A DNA stretch of 64,000 bases from Roseovarius confluentis (GCF_002917925.1 NZ_PPFE01000002.1:595301-659300); one strand, 5' to 3'. Shown: positions 43,958 through 54,280, counted from the stretch's first letter. A program made the numbers and translations. Notes: a model not told the origin generated them from the letters alone.

Positions 43958-45092
43958 CGTCAGGCAGCAGGCGGGTCGGGGCGTCCTGTGGGCGGACGAG
44001 GCCGAGCTGCCCCATGTTGGCTTCGAGATCGGACTTGAGGATGTGCACGAGATGGGCCGGGCCGTCGCGCCCTAGGGCCGCGAGGGCGTAGTGCCATGCC
44101 CGTCCCATCATGACGAAATTTGCCCCGAGCGCCAGAGCGCGCAGGATATCCAGACCGCCCTCGACACCGCCGTCGAGGATGATCGGCAGGTCGGTGGCGG
44201 CGCGGATGCGGGGCAGGGTCTCGATCGTCGCCGGGGCGGCGTCGAACTGGCGGCCGGCGTGGTTGGAGATCCAGATGGCGTCGACGCCTTCGGATTGCAG
44301 CCGTGGCACATCGCGGTGGTCCTGCACGCCCTTTATGATCAGCGGGCCGTCCCAGTGCTCGCGCAGCCAGGCGAGATAGCTCCAATCGGGTGAGGTGCGC
44401 AGCAGGTAGCCGGCATGTTTGTTGGATGGCAAGCCCTTGGTTTTGGGCGCATAATCGTCGATGAAGCGCATCCGGGGCATGCCGCGTCCGGCCATCCCCA
44501 TGGCCCAGGCGGGACAGGTCGCGATCTGGGCCAGGATGCGGGGTGTGATCCGGGGCGGCTGGGTCAGGCCGGAGCGGACCTGCCGCTCGCGGCGCGAGCC
44601 GACGGGCACGTCGACCGTCATGACGAGGGTGGAAAACCCTGCCTTTTTAATGCGTTGGATCATATCAATGCGAATGTCCGGATCCCGCGGGGGATAAAGC
44701 TGGAACCACGCGTTTTCGCCGATCGAAGAGCTCAGATCCTCGGGCTTCTGGCTGGCCACGGTGGACAGCGTGTAGGGAAGGCCAGCACGGGCGGCGGCGC
44801 GGGCGAGGAGTTGTTCAGCGCCGGGCCAGATCATGCCTGACATGCCCAGGGGAGCAATCCCGACAGGCAGGTTAAACTTCTGACCCAGAAAGGAAGTTTC
44901 GAGGTCTGGGGTGATCTCTCCATGCAGGATCGATGGCATGAGGCGCACCGCGTCGAACTGCGTTTTGTTGCGTCGCGTCGTGGCTTCGGAGCCGGTGCCG
45001 CTGTCGAGGTATTCCCACACGAAATGCGGCAGTCGGCGGCGGGCGCGGGTACGCAGATCGGAGATGGCTGGGAAGCGGGCATCGAGCGACAT
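43947..45092 (-). CDS. FMN-dependent alpha-hydroxy-acid dehydrogenase (LldD-like)
   Basis: A 381-residue TIM-barrel flavoenzyme. It oxidises L-lactate or a related 2-hydroxy acid. FMN- and substrate-site segments are PVGIAPLGMSGMIWPGAE, WFQLYPPRD, VMTVDVPVGSRRERQVR and LIIKGVQDHRDV; the catalytic histidine motif reads SNHAGRQFD, with Ala in place of the usual first Gly of SNHGGRQ. Full length. A tandem 11-base-period repeat of GTCGGTATC lies about 90 bases upstream and may be an operator. The exact substrate (lactate, mandelate or glycolate) is unresolved. Confidence 0.87.
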   Translation of the reverse strand: MSLDARFPAISDLRTRARRRLPHFVWEYLDSGTGSEATTRRNKTQFDAVRLMPSILHGEITPDLETSFLGQKFNLPVGIAPLGMSGMIWPGAEQLLARAAARAGLPYTLSTVASQKPEDLSSSIGENAWFQLYPPRDPDIRIDMIQRIKKAGFSTLVMTVDVPVGSRRERQVRSGLTQPPRITPRILAQIATCPAWAMGMAGRGMPRMRFIDDYAPKTKGLPSNKHAGYLLRTSPDWSYLAWLREHWDGPLIIKGVQDHRDVPRLQSEGVDAIWISNHAGRQFDAAPATIETLPRIRAATDLPIILDGGVEGGLDILRALALGANFVMMGRAWHYALAALGRDGPAHLVHILKSDLEANMGQLGLVRPQDAPTRLLPDDDA

Positions 45093-45441
45093 GGTAAAGC
45101 GATAGCAAGCCGCGATGCGGCCGGGAAGCTAAATCTGCGGCGAGGATGGTTAACGGTGCCATTCACTGCACGAAACCGCGTCGGTATCACGTCGGTATCC
45201 GGGTGGTATGACGACGTTGGAAATTTTCGCATGTCCCGAGGTTCATGCGCCGTACGGTGTGCAACAGTCGGGATGCTGCAAAAGTGGGAAAATAATCAAC
45301 GTGCGGGCGTCGCGTTGACTGTGACGGCGCTCGGCAGGGCGAGGTTCCGGAACAGGTCCGGAACTCGACGAACATGAAAAACCGCCGCCGTCCCGGGGGG
45401 AGGCGGCGGCGTTTCCAAGCCTAGCTGTGATTGCGTAGCTC
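45093..45441. other. Intergenic region with tandem GTCGGTATC repeats and a terminator
   Basis: No gene seen. CGTCGGTATC occurs at 45179-45188 and 45190-45199, with a degenerate third unit sharing GGTAT at 45205-45209. The period is 11 bases, so each unit presents the same helix face. It lies upstream of the hydroxy-acid dehydrogenase start and could be its control region. The right end holds the terminator of the acidic protein gene. Confidence 0.55.
45377..45409 (-). terminator. Rho-independent terminator of acidic exported protein gene
   Basis: On the minus strand an eight-base stem CCGCCGCC/GGCGGCGG with a 12-base C/G-rich loop is followed by five T. It lies 33 bases after the stop of that gene. 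Confidence 0.8.
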
Positions 45442-46002
45442 TTACAAGTTGCGCGCTTCCTCGACAGCTTCCATGCAGGCCTGCTCGTCACCGGCTTCGA
45501 GCGCGGCTTTCGCGGTTGCAATGGCATCCTTGGCCTCTTGCGACATCTCGGTGTCCGAGCCGCTCGTGGCGCTTTCGTCGCTCATGCCGTCCTGCTGATC
45601 GGCGGCGTCCTGTCCAGAGGTGGCGACGGAGGATGTATCGGCGTCGAGCGGTGCGGTATCGCCGTCCTTGACGATCTCGCCGTCGGCTTCCGCGGTGTCG
45701 CCCGAGGCATTGTCGTCGGAATTCATGTCCGAGGCGTTTGCCGAGAGGTCCGTGTCGGAACCGGTGTCGGACATTTCCATGTCCGAACTGCTGTCGGTGC
45801 CTTCCATGCTGTCCGAAGCATCGGCGCTTTCTTCCGAACCTTCGAGCGGGGCGAGGCTGCCGTCCTTGGAGATGCCATTTTCGGATGCCATCCCGGACTC
45901 GCCGGTCAGTTGTGCCAGTTCTTCCTGGCAGTCTGCCAGGGCGGGGCCGGAAAGTCCGGCAATGGTGCAAATTGCGAGCACGCTTGTCATCTTGCGGTTC
46001 AT
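45442..46002 (-). CDS. Exported, highly acidic low-complexity protein
   Basis: A 186-residue protein with signal peptide (SVLAICTIAGLSGPALA before DCQEEL). Residues 35-145 are dominated by Asp, Ser, Glu, Ala, Gly and Thr, with very few basic residues, in loose SDxxS repeats (DSMEGTDSSSDMEMSDTGSD). The end is a short helix AKDAIATAKAALEAGDEQACMEAVEEARNL with a second cysteine. The acidic tract would bind cations or stay disordered in the periplasm. No family is recognised. AGGAGGA precedes the ATG. Confidence 0.82.
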   Translation of the reverse strand: MNRKMTSVLAICTIAGLSGPALADCQEELAQLTGESGMASENGISKDGSLAPLEGSEESADASDSMEGTDSSSDMEMSDTGSDTDLSANASDMNSDDNASGDTAEADGEIVKDGDTAPLDADTSSVATSGQDAADQQDGMSDESATSGSDTEMSQEAKDAIATAKAALEAGDEQACMEAVEEARNL

Positions 46003-46126
46003 GGGGTGTCCTCCTCTTTCTCCATTGCCTTTCCAACGGGGGACGCCGTCGGTTCGTTCCAACCGGCGCCGTACGGAAAGCGGGATTGCGCCGATCCGAT
46101 CTGGGTAAACGGTTCGCGCCATGGGT

Positions 46127-46146
46127 GAAAATTCGTACGAATTTTC
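46127..46146. promoter_or_regulatory. Perfect 20-base palindrome, operator candidate
   Basis: GAAAATTCGTACGAATTTTC reads the same on both strands and is AT-rich in a GC-rich background. It lies 125 bases upstream of the acidic protein start and 173 bases upstream of the plus-strand gene, in the shared control region. Confidence 0.6.
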
Positions 46147-46274
46147 GTGGGGGATATTCTTTGTGCGAAGGAAATGGGACGGTCGCGGGCGTTAATCTTT
46201 ATTGAGAAATGTTGTTGCGGGAGCGCCCGGTCGGTGTGACTGAAATCGTGGTGTATGGTTTCACGGTCGCCGTG

Positions 46275-46290
46275 TTAACCTTTTGTTAAC
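46275..46290. promoter_or_regulatory. CtrA-type binding box
   Basis: TTAACCTTTTGTTAAC matches the alphaproteobacterial CtrA consensus TTAA-N7-TTAAC exactly. It lies 29 bases upstream of the ATG of the 152-residue gene, at a position where CtrA can contact RNA polymerase. Binding is inferred from the motif alone. Confidence 0.6.
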
Positions 46291-46318
46291 GATTTTCGAG
46301 CGCGAGAGGGCGAGGGGA

Positions 46319-46777
46319 ATGGGTGAGGTCGAACTGGCGGCGTTGTTGTGTGCGTTTCTGGCCGGAAGTGCCGAGGAGCAGAGGCATTATTTCGATGTCG
46401 CGGGGATGAAGCGATACGTGCGTGTGGATTGCGAGACCGCGGATCATGTAATCGAGCTGGGTTTGGATGGCAGCTCCAGCGCGCGGGATTCCGTGCACCA
46501 GGCGCTGTTCGCGCAGCATCTGACGGGCAAGCAGCCTGTGGTGATCCTGATCGACCGGGACGGCTATGAAGGCCGGTTCGAGCACGAGATGCGCCATGTG
46601 AGCAAGGCGGCGGGCGTGCTGTACCTGCGGTGTTCGGAAGGGGCGATCCAGCGTTGGGCAGCTACGTCCGGCATGCGGCAGGGGGCTGCCGGGATGGATG
46701 ACCTGCCGGGGCCGGACGCCGTTGCGGCCACTTGCGATTTGCAGGCGTTGCGGCGGGAAAGGGGCGCAGGCTCGTAG
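46319..46777 (+). CDS. Unrecognised 152-residue protein behind CtrA-type box
   Basis: A soluble protein, mixed alpha/beta. Core strands are YVRVDCETADHVIELGLD and QPVVILIDRDGYEGRFEHEM, with helix SSARDSVHQALFAQHLTG between. The layout reminds me faintly of PD-(D/E)xK nuclease folds, but the catalytic lysine position is not present, so no enzyme claim is made. The ATG at 46319 follows GAGGGGA; an earlier TTG is less likely. It ends in front of family A repeats and the helicase gene. Confidence 0.68.
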   Translation: MGEVELAALLCAFLAGSAEEQRHYFDVAGMKRYVRVDCETADHVIELGLDGSSSARDSVHQALFAQHLTGKQPVVILIDRDGYEGRFEHEMRHVSKAAGVLYLRCSEGAIQRWAATSGMRQGAAGMDDLPGPDAVAATCDLQALRRERGAGS

Positions 46778-46786
46778 GCGGAGCGC

Positions 46787-46828
46787 GTGGGTTTTCATCC
46801 ACCAAAGGTGGGTTTTCACCCACCCTAC
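46787..46828. repeat. Family A repeat, tandem degenerate pair
   Basis: GTGGGTTTTCATCCACC (46787-46803) and GGTGGGTTTTCACCCACCC plus TAC (46807-46828) are two adjacent copies of the element also seen at 20659-20713 and 23183-23205. Each copy is a palindrome around a TTTTCA centre. Confidence 0.8.
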
Positions 46829-46865
46829 GCGGCGTTAGGCGGTGTGAATAAGTGTTAACGGGTTG

Positions 46866-46880
46866 GAACACAGTGTGAAC
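46866..46880. promoter_or_regulatory. LexA (SOS) box upstream of uvrD/pcrA helicase
   Basis: GAACACAGTGTGAAC matches the alphaproteobacterial LexA site GAAC-N7-GAAC (equivalent to GTTC-N7-GTTC). It ends 41 bases before the helicase ATG, where repressor binding would block the promoter. SOS control of this helicase is inferred; uvrD is an SOS gene in E. coli. Confidence 0.7.
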
Positions 46881-46921
46881 ATTGGCTTTTCCTCGGGGAG
46901 CGGCTTCGCTATTGTTTCGCC

Positions 46922-49267
<2,346 letters not shown>

Positions 49268-49472
49268 CGGGGTGGGGTTTCAGGGGGTCCGGTGGCAGAC
49301 AGGAGCGCGTTTCACGCGCGCAGGATGTCTCGACACCGCCAAGTGCGGTGGCTCGGGTCCGTTGGGGATGTGACGCGTCGTGCTGGGCGTGGCCTGCGTG
49401 GCAGGCCGGGGCCTCCAGCGGGGATATTTTTGGCCAGAGGAAGAGAGGGCGCGCCGGGATGTGCGCGGGGCG

Positions 49473-49901
49473 TCAGGCGGGGTCGAGCCGGTCGCGCAGG
49501 GCGAGGATCTCGTCGCGCAGGCGGGTGAGGTCATCCATGTCCATGCCGGTTTCGCGGGCGATGCAGTCCGGGATATGGGCGGCGTCGGCCTGAAGCGCGC
49601 GGCCCGGTTCAGTGAGATGCACACGAACCTGGCGTTCGTCGGCCGCATCGCGTTCGCGGCGCAAAAGGCCGCGGGTTTCCAGGCGCTTGATCAGCGGGGT
49701 GAGCGTGTTGGATTCAAGCTGCAACTCGCGGCCCAGGGCGCCAACGGTGCGGGAATCCTCGGACCAGAGGGCGCTGAGCAGGAGGTATTGCGGGTAGGTC
49801 AGGCCAAGCGGGGCAAGGAGCGGCTTGTAGGTCTGCTGCATCCGGTGCGCGGTGGAATAGAGCGCGAAGCACAGCATGTCGGGTGGGGGAAGGGTGCTCA
49901 T
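49473..49901 (-). CDS. ohrR: MarR-family organic peroxide sensor (OhrR)
   Basis: A 142-residue winged-helix repressor. MLCFALYSTAHRMQQTYKPLL near the N-terminus contains the peroxidatic cysteine (Cys11) of OhrR proteins; the wing region is ESNTLTPLIKRLETRGLLRRERD followed by DERQVRVHLTEPG. Oxidation of the cysteine by organic hydroperoxides releases DNA. It is divergent from ohr, with a matching operator copy about 15 bases upstream of its own ATG, which suggests autoregulation. Confidence 0.92.
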   Translation of the reverse strand: MSTLPPPDMLCFALYSTAHRMQQTYKPLLAPLGLTYPQYLLLSALWSEDSRTVGALGRELQLESNTLTPLIKRLETRGLLRRERDAADERQVRVHLTEPGRALQADAAHIPDCIARETGMDMDDLTRLRDEILALRDRLDPA

Positions 49902-49915
49902 TGCGCCAAGCTATG

Positions 49916-49984
49916 TCGTGCGCGATTTGATCGCAAGCATTGACAGGTGCAGATATCGACATATGTATCGTGTACGATTTAATC
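49916..49984. promoter_or_regulatory. ohrR-ohr control region: two operator copies and ohr promoter
   Basis: A 17-base element TCGTG-YR-CGATTTRATC occurs twice: 49916-49932 (TCGTGCGCGATTTGATC) and 49968-49984 (TCGTGTACGATTTAATC). The second includes the palindrome ATCGTGTACGAT. A sigma-70 promoter for ohr is TTGACA at 49940-49945 and TATGTA at 49962-49967 (16-base spacing), so the second operator covers the transcription start. They are presumed OhrR sites. Confidence 0.65.
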
Positions 49985-50006
49985 TTGAGCGATGAAAGGA
50001 GTCCTC

Positions 50007-50435
50007 ATGTCGACCGATATCAAGTACTGGACCGAGGCCCATGCCACCGGGGGTGGCCGCGAAGGGGTGGCGCGTCTGAAAGACGGCATGCTGACCTTCA
50101 CGATGGACACGCCGGAGGCGCTGGGCGGTGCGGGCAAGGGGCACAACCCCGAAGAGTTGTTCGCGACGGGCTATGCCGCCTGTTACCTGGGCGCGATGCG
50201 CTTTGCCGCGCAGAGCGAGAAGCTGGGCGAGGTGCCGAAGGATGCATCCGTGGATGCCAAGGTCGGGATCGGGCCGCGTGACGATGGCGGGTTCGGGCTG
50301 AAGGTCGAGCTGAAAGTGAAGATGCCGGGCGTCGATGAGGACACAGCGAAGAAGATCATGGAGCGCGGGCATTTCATCTGTCCGTATTCCAACGCGACGC
50401 AGGGCAATATCGAGGTGAAAACCGAGCTGGCCTGA
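50007..50435 (+). CDS. ohr: Organic hydroperoxide resistance protein (Ohr)
   Basis: A 142-residue thiol peroxidase of the Ohr/OsmC fold, which reduces organic hydroperoxides using lipoylated or thiol donors. The catalytic pair is Cys59 in GYAACYLGAM and Cys125 in ICPYSNATQGN; the fold also shows HNPEELFATGYAAC. Start at 50007 (MSTDIKYW), with AAAGGA upstream; a longer start adds a weak leader. The lipB gene nearby is worth noting because Ohr enzymes use lipoyl groups, but co-regulation is not shown. Confidence 0.94.
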   Translation: MSTDIKYWTEAHATGGGREGVARLKDGMLTFTMDTPEALGGAGKGHNPEELFATGYAACYLGAMRFAAQSEKLGEVPKDASVDAKVGIGPRDDGGFGLKVELKVKMPGVDEDTAKKIMERGHFICPYSNATQGNIEVKTELA

Positions 50436-50520
50436 CGGCCGGCGATACTGTCCGCGTAGGGCCCGGGCGAAGCAAGACCGTGAATCGCGCTTTGTCCGGG
50501 TCTTTTCGTGTGTGGGTCAG

Positions 50521-50611
50521 AGCGTTTCCGGGAAGACCTGCATCGTTTTTCGCTGCCTCTTCGAACGCCAAAAGCGATGCATGTTTCGGATTGACCCGGA
50601 AACGCTTTAGC
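50521..50611. repeat. Family B interspersed inverted repeat (second copy)
   Basis: Perfect 12-base outer arms AGCGTTTCCGGG (50521-50532) and CCCGGAAACGCT (50595-50606) enclose inner arms TGCATCG (50539-50545) and CGATGCA (50575-50581). The right flank GAAACGCTTTAGCC is identical over 14 bases to the copy at 15804-15925. The TAA stop of lipB falls in this arm. Confidence 0.8.
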
Positions 50612-51254
50612 CGAAGACTTGGGAAAAAGTCTTTTGCAGGGCTACGTCCACGTCGCCCATGGTGACCGGCAGGCCGAGATCGACGAGCGACGTGACGCCG
50701 TGGTCCGTGATGCCGCAGGGGACGATGCCGGTGAAATGGCTCAAGTCGGGTTCGACGTTGATCGAGATGCCGTGAAAGCTGACCCATTTGCGCAGGCGGA
50801 TGCCGATGGCGGCGATCTTGTCCTCGGGCTTTTGCCCCGTGGCGGTGAGGGGCTTGTCGTCGCGCACGACCCAGACGCCGACGCGGCCCTCGCGGATTTC
50901 GCCGGTGACGTTGAACTGGTCGAGCGTGGCGATGACCCAGGTCTCCAGCTGCTGGACGAAGGCGCGCACGTCGCGGCCGCGCTGGCCCACATTCAGCATG
51001 ACATAGACGACGCGCTGGCCGGGACCGTGATAGGTGTACTGCCCGCCGCGTTTCGTGGGGTAGACCGGGAAGCGGTCCGGATCGGTGAGGTCGGCGGGCT
51101 TGGCGGAGGTTCCGGCGGTGTACATCGGCGGATGCTCCAGCAGCCAGATCGCCTCGTTGGCGTCGCCCCGCGCGATGGCCTCGGCGCGGGCCTCCATCTC
51201 GGTGCAGGCGGTCTCGTAGTCGACGAGGCCGGGGGAGGTGATCCAGTCTACCAT
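50607..51254 (-). CDS. lipB: Octanoyl-[acyl-carrier-protein] transferase (LipB)
   Basis: A 215-residue lipoate protein ligase-fold enzyme. It moves octanoyl from acyl carrier protein to the lipoyl domains of 2-oxo acid dehydrogenases and related proteins. Motifs: [35 protein letters not shown] with the catalytic Lys, and [17 protein letters not shown] with the catalytic Cys. The start at 51254 (MVDWITSPG) fits the family. The stop codon lies in a family B repeat arm. Confidence 0.94.
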   Translation of the reverse strand: MVDWITSPGLVDYETACTEMEARAEAIARGDANEAIWLLEHPPMYTAGTSAKPADLTDPDRFPVYPTKRGGQYTYHGPGQRVVYVMLNVGQRGRDVRAFVQQLETWVIATLDQFNVTGEIREGRVGVWVVRDDKPLTATGQKPEDKIAAIGIRLRKWVSFHGISINVEPDLSHFTGIVPCGITDHGVTSLVDLGLPVTMGDVDVALQKTFSQVFG

Positions 51255-51378
51255 CGGCGTGCTTTGGCAGGTGGCGCGGATTTTGTCAAAGCCGTGGTTT
51301 TTGGCCTTCACAAGCCGGGCGCGATTGCCTATACGGCGGCTCACCAAGGCGATCCCACGGGGCGCCTTTCGGTCACGG

Positions 51379-51465
51379 GCGGTCGTGGCGGAATTGGTAG
51401 ACGCGCAGCGTTGAGGTCGCTGTGAGCTAACACTCGTGGGGGTTCGAGTCCCCCCGACCGCACCA
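51379..51465 (+). tRNA. tRNA-Leu (GAG)
   Basis: An 87-base class II tRNA including encoded CCA. Acceptor stem GCGGTCG/CGACCGC, anticodon stem CAGCG/CGCTG with loop TTGAGGT (anticodon GAG at 51413-51415), a long variable arm, and T-loop TTCGAGT. Confidence 0.96.
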
Positions 51466-51626
51466 TTCTTACTTGGCCTGCCGCCTTCGGCTATTTGAGG
51501 CCGGCTTGGGTCGAGGTCGAACCTCTCATCACTTTCAAAATATTTAGTACCTGCCGCGCGGCGTGAGGCCGGGGCGCGCGTGCAGAAGCAATTTTACCTT
51601 TCCCGTGGTGTCGACCGGGATGTGGC

Positions 51627-52199
51627 TTAGCGCAGGCCCTCGCGGGCGATAATGCGCGACAGGTCCAGCACCAGTTGGCCGCGGGCGCGGGCGAGTGCGG
51701 GCGTGCCGCCTTCGGGATCGTAAGGCACGGCAAGCTGGAAGAGGCCGGAGCGTTCGCGGCGGCCATCGGGGACGCCGACGAAATACTGCCCCGCGCCGCG
51801 GAAATTGCCGTCGGCCCCTGCGACGAGGCTTTCGAAGCGGACTTCCAGCCGGGCGTCGGGCAGTTCCTCGAATGGCCAGGGTTCGGACGCGACGCGCGCG
51901 CCGGAGAGGCGGGCTAGGTTGCGGGCGATTTCAAGCGCGACGGCGCGTTCGGGCGAATCGGCCCAGCGAACATTGGCGTCGGTCACAAGCTTGCCGTCCT
52001 CGTCCTCGACCGCGATCTCGTCGGCGGCGGCATAGGCGGGCAGCGACACTTCGCGCACCTCGACGGTGCGAAAGGAGATGCGGATGGAATCCGATACCTG
52101 CGGCGGCGCGACCGGGTAGAGATCGGCCGTAGGCCCGCCACAGGCGGCGGTCAGCAGGGTCGCGGCGATGATGGCGGGTGTGCGGAGCTTCATGGTCAT
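51627..52199 (-). CDS. pqiC: PqiC-like outer-membrane lipoprotein of MCE transport system
   Basis: A 190-residue lipoprotein: a hydrophobic start (TPAIIAATLLTAAC) with lipobox LTAAC, then a DUF330/PqiC-like domain (SIRISFRTVEVREVSLPAYAAADEIAVED; VALEIARNLARLSGARV; ARGQLVLDLSRIIAREGL). PqiC proteins attach the PqiB tunnel to the outer membrane. Its ATG overlaps the pqiB stop (ATGA), and it is the last gene of the pqi series. Confidence 0.85.
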   Translation of the reverse strand: MTMKLRTPAIIAATLLTAACGGPTADLYPVAPPQVSDSIRISFRTVEVREVSLPAYAAADEIAVEDEDGKLVTDANVRWADSPERAVALEIARNLARLSGARVASEPWPFEELPDARLEVRFESLVAGADGNFRGAGQYFVGVPDGRRERSGLFQLAVPYDPEGGTPALARARGQLVLDLSRIIAREGLR

Positions 52200-54280
52200 C
52201 TTCCTCGGATTAGCGCGCTGGGATTGCGTTCCAGCATGCGGGCCAGCGACGTCAGGGCGTCCGCGGCCTGGGATATGTCGCGCAGGGCGCTTTGCGCCTC
52301 GCGGCTGAGCGTGTCGCCCTTGTTGTAGCCGGCGATGGTGACGCTGGCCTGATTGAGCACGTTGCCGAGCCGTTCGACCAGCGCCGGCAGGTCCTCGGTC
52401 GAGGTGGCGACGGCGTCGGCGGCGCGGCGGGCGGAGCCGAGCGTGGCGTTGAGATTGGTAACCGCGCCGCCTTCGCGGAGCTCGGTCAGGGTGGCGTTGA
52501 TCTCGTTGAGGGCCGCGCTCAGGTCGGCGGGCAGCTGGCGGGCGGCCTCGGTGTCGAGGATGCCTTCGGCGGCGGCGGCCAGCTCGGTCAGCTGGTTGGC
52601 CAGATCCTCGACCGGCAGGGCCTCGGCCTTGGCGGCGACGGCCTCGATCTGTTCGACGAGGGCCGGGATGCCCTCGACCGAGGTGGTCACACCTTCGGCA
52701 GCGTCGGCGGCGGCGTCGACGGCATTGACGAGGCGCGAGGCGAGCTCGGTTTCCTCGATCTCGGCGAGAAGGGACTCGAGGCGGGTGACGGACGCGTTGA
52801 GTGCCACGGGAATGTTCTGGACATCCTCCGATGCGACGATCGTGCGGATCTCGGACAGGATGGCGCGGACCTCGCCGGGGGTTTCCTGAAGATCCTCGTT
52901 GCCCACGAGCGCCTGGGCACTGTCGAGGAAGTCGATGGCGCTGCCCAGCAGTTCCTCGATCGGCAGGTTGTTGATGCGGTTGACCACGCCCTCGACCGTG
53001 GCGGCGGCATCGACGATGTCGCTTTCGGTGGTGGGGATGATCGGCAGGGCATCCTCGGGGGTTTCCAGCGTCTGTGGTTCGGCGTCGTCGACCTGCACCA
53101 GGTCGATCTTGAGCCCGCCGGTCAGAATGCTTGCATTGGTCAGCCGGGCGCGCAGGCCGCCTGCGACGCGGTCCGCGAGAAACTCGCGGGCGGTCTCTGG
53201 CGTGACGTCGTCCTGCAGGCCGAGGCGGGCCGGCTGGATCGCCAGCACGACGCTGAGGCGCACGCGGCTGTCGCCGAATTCTTCCTCGTCGATCACGCCG
53301 AGCACGCTTTGGACTTCGCCGATCTTGAGGCCGTTGATTTCCACCGGGGCGTCGACGGCGAGGCCCGAGACGTTCTCGTCGAACACGACGCGGGCTTCCA
53401 GCGTCTCGACATCGGCGGCCTGGAAGAGGCTGTTGCGGGCCTCTTCCTCTGTGGCATAGACCTCGAACACGGTGCCGTTGTCCACCGGCTCGCCGCCCGA
53501 GACGAAGGTGTCGAAGGTCAGCCCGCCGCTGACCAGCGTGGCGATCGAGGAAAAGTCGATTTCGGCGCCCTGCGGTCCGACGGAGAAGGTGAAGCCGGAG
53601 GTTTCCCAGAACCGGGTTCTGGAGGAGATGAGGCCGGTGTGTTGCTCGTAGATCAGCGCCTCGGCCACGGCATAGTTGCCCTCGGGCGAGATGCTGGCCT
53701 TGCCGACGCGGCCCACTTCGATGCCGCGGAAGGTGATCGGGCTGTCGTCGGTCATTGTGCCGTCGGGAGTGGTGCGCATGACGATTTCCAGACCGTTTCC
53801 TCCGGGACGGAAGAGCGGCGCATCGGTCAGCCCGTCGAAGCTGGTTTGCGGCGTGCCCGGCTTGCTGTCCCAGGTGCCTTCGATATAGACGCCCGACAGC
53901 ACGGTATCGAGGCCGGTGATGCCGCGGGCCGTGACCTCGGGGCGGACGATCCAGAAGCTGGCGGAGACGTCGATGAACGCGGCCACGTCCTTGTCGACGC
54001 GCACGGCGGCGACCACGGAGGCGAGATCTTCGGAAAAGCGCACTTCCTCGACCACGCCGACGGCAACGTCGCGATAGCGCAGCTCGGTTTCGCGTTCGGC
54101 GATACCGGCACCGTTCTCGAACCTGATCTCGATCACGGGGCCCCGCTCGCTGTAGGTCTGCCAAGCGACGGCGAGGGCAATCACGATGGCGAGTACCGGG
54201 ATGATCCAGACGATCGAGACACGGCTGAGGCGCGACTTGCGCTGGCGTTCGACCTGCAAGGGAGGAGGTGTGTCGCTCAT
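52196..54280 (-). CDS. pqiB: PqiB-like MCE-domain lipid transport protein
   Basis: A 694-residue inner-membrane protein with one N-terminal helix (VSIVWIIPVLAIVIALAVAW) and three MCE/MlaD domains (first GPVIEIRFENGAGIAERETELRYRDVAVG; others near residues 150 and 260). A long helical region from about residue 400 forms the coiled tunnel needle, with many Asn/Gln/Leu repeats. PqiB moves lipids between inner and outer membrane. ATGA overlaps on both sides join it to pqiA and pqiC. The gene is correctly ordered A-B-C. Confidence 0.92.
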   Translation of the reverse strand: MSDTPPPLQVERQRKSRLSRVSIVWIIPVLAIVIALAVAWQTYSERGPVIEIRFENGAGIAERETELRYRDVAVGVVEEVRFSEDLASVVAAVRVDKDVAAFIDVSASFWIVRPEVTARGITGLDTVLSGVYIEGTWDSKPGTPQTSFDGLTDAPLFRPGGNGLEIVMRTTPDGTMTDDSPITFRGIEVGRVGKASISPEGNYAVAEALIYEQHTGLISSRTRFWETSGFTFSVGPQGAEIDFSSIATLVSGGLTFDTFVSGGEPVDNGTVFEVYATEEEARNSLFQAADVETLEARVVFDENVSGLAVDAPVEINGLKIGEVQSVLGVIDEEEFGDSRVRLSVVLAIQPARLGLQDDVTPETAREFLADRVAGGLRARLTNASILTGGLKIDLVQVDDAEPQTLETPEDALPIIPTTESDIVDAAATVEGVVNRINNLPIEELLGSAIDFLDSAQALVGNEDLQETPGEVRAILSEIRTIVASEDVQNIPVALNASVTRLESLLAEIEETELASRLVNAVDAAADAAEGVTTSVEGIPALVEQIEAVAAKAEALPVEDLANQLTELAAAAEGILDTEAARQLPADLSAALNEINATLTELREGGAVTNLNATLGSARRAADAVATSTEDLPALVERLGNVLNQASVTIAGYNKGDTLSREAQSALRDISQAADALTSLARMLERNPSALIRGR

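Larger units (their letters stand above)
46003..46318. other. Divergent intergenic region with two regulatory palindromes
   Basis: This separates the acidic protein gene (minus) from the 152-residue gene (plus). It contains a perfect 20-base palindrome at 46127-46146 and a CtrA-type box at 46275-46290, each listed separately. No gene is seen. Confidence 0.6.

Noticed and set aside
51379..51626. tRNA-Leu as an integration site
   Set aside because: No integrase gene, no repeated tRNA 3' end and no change in composition downstream; normal pqi genes follow.
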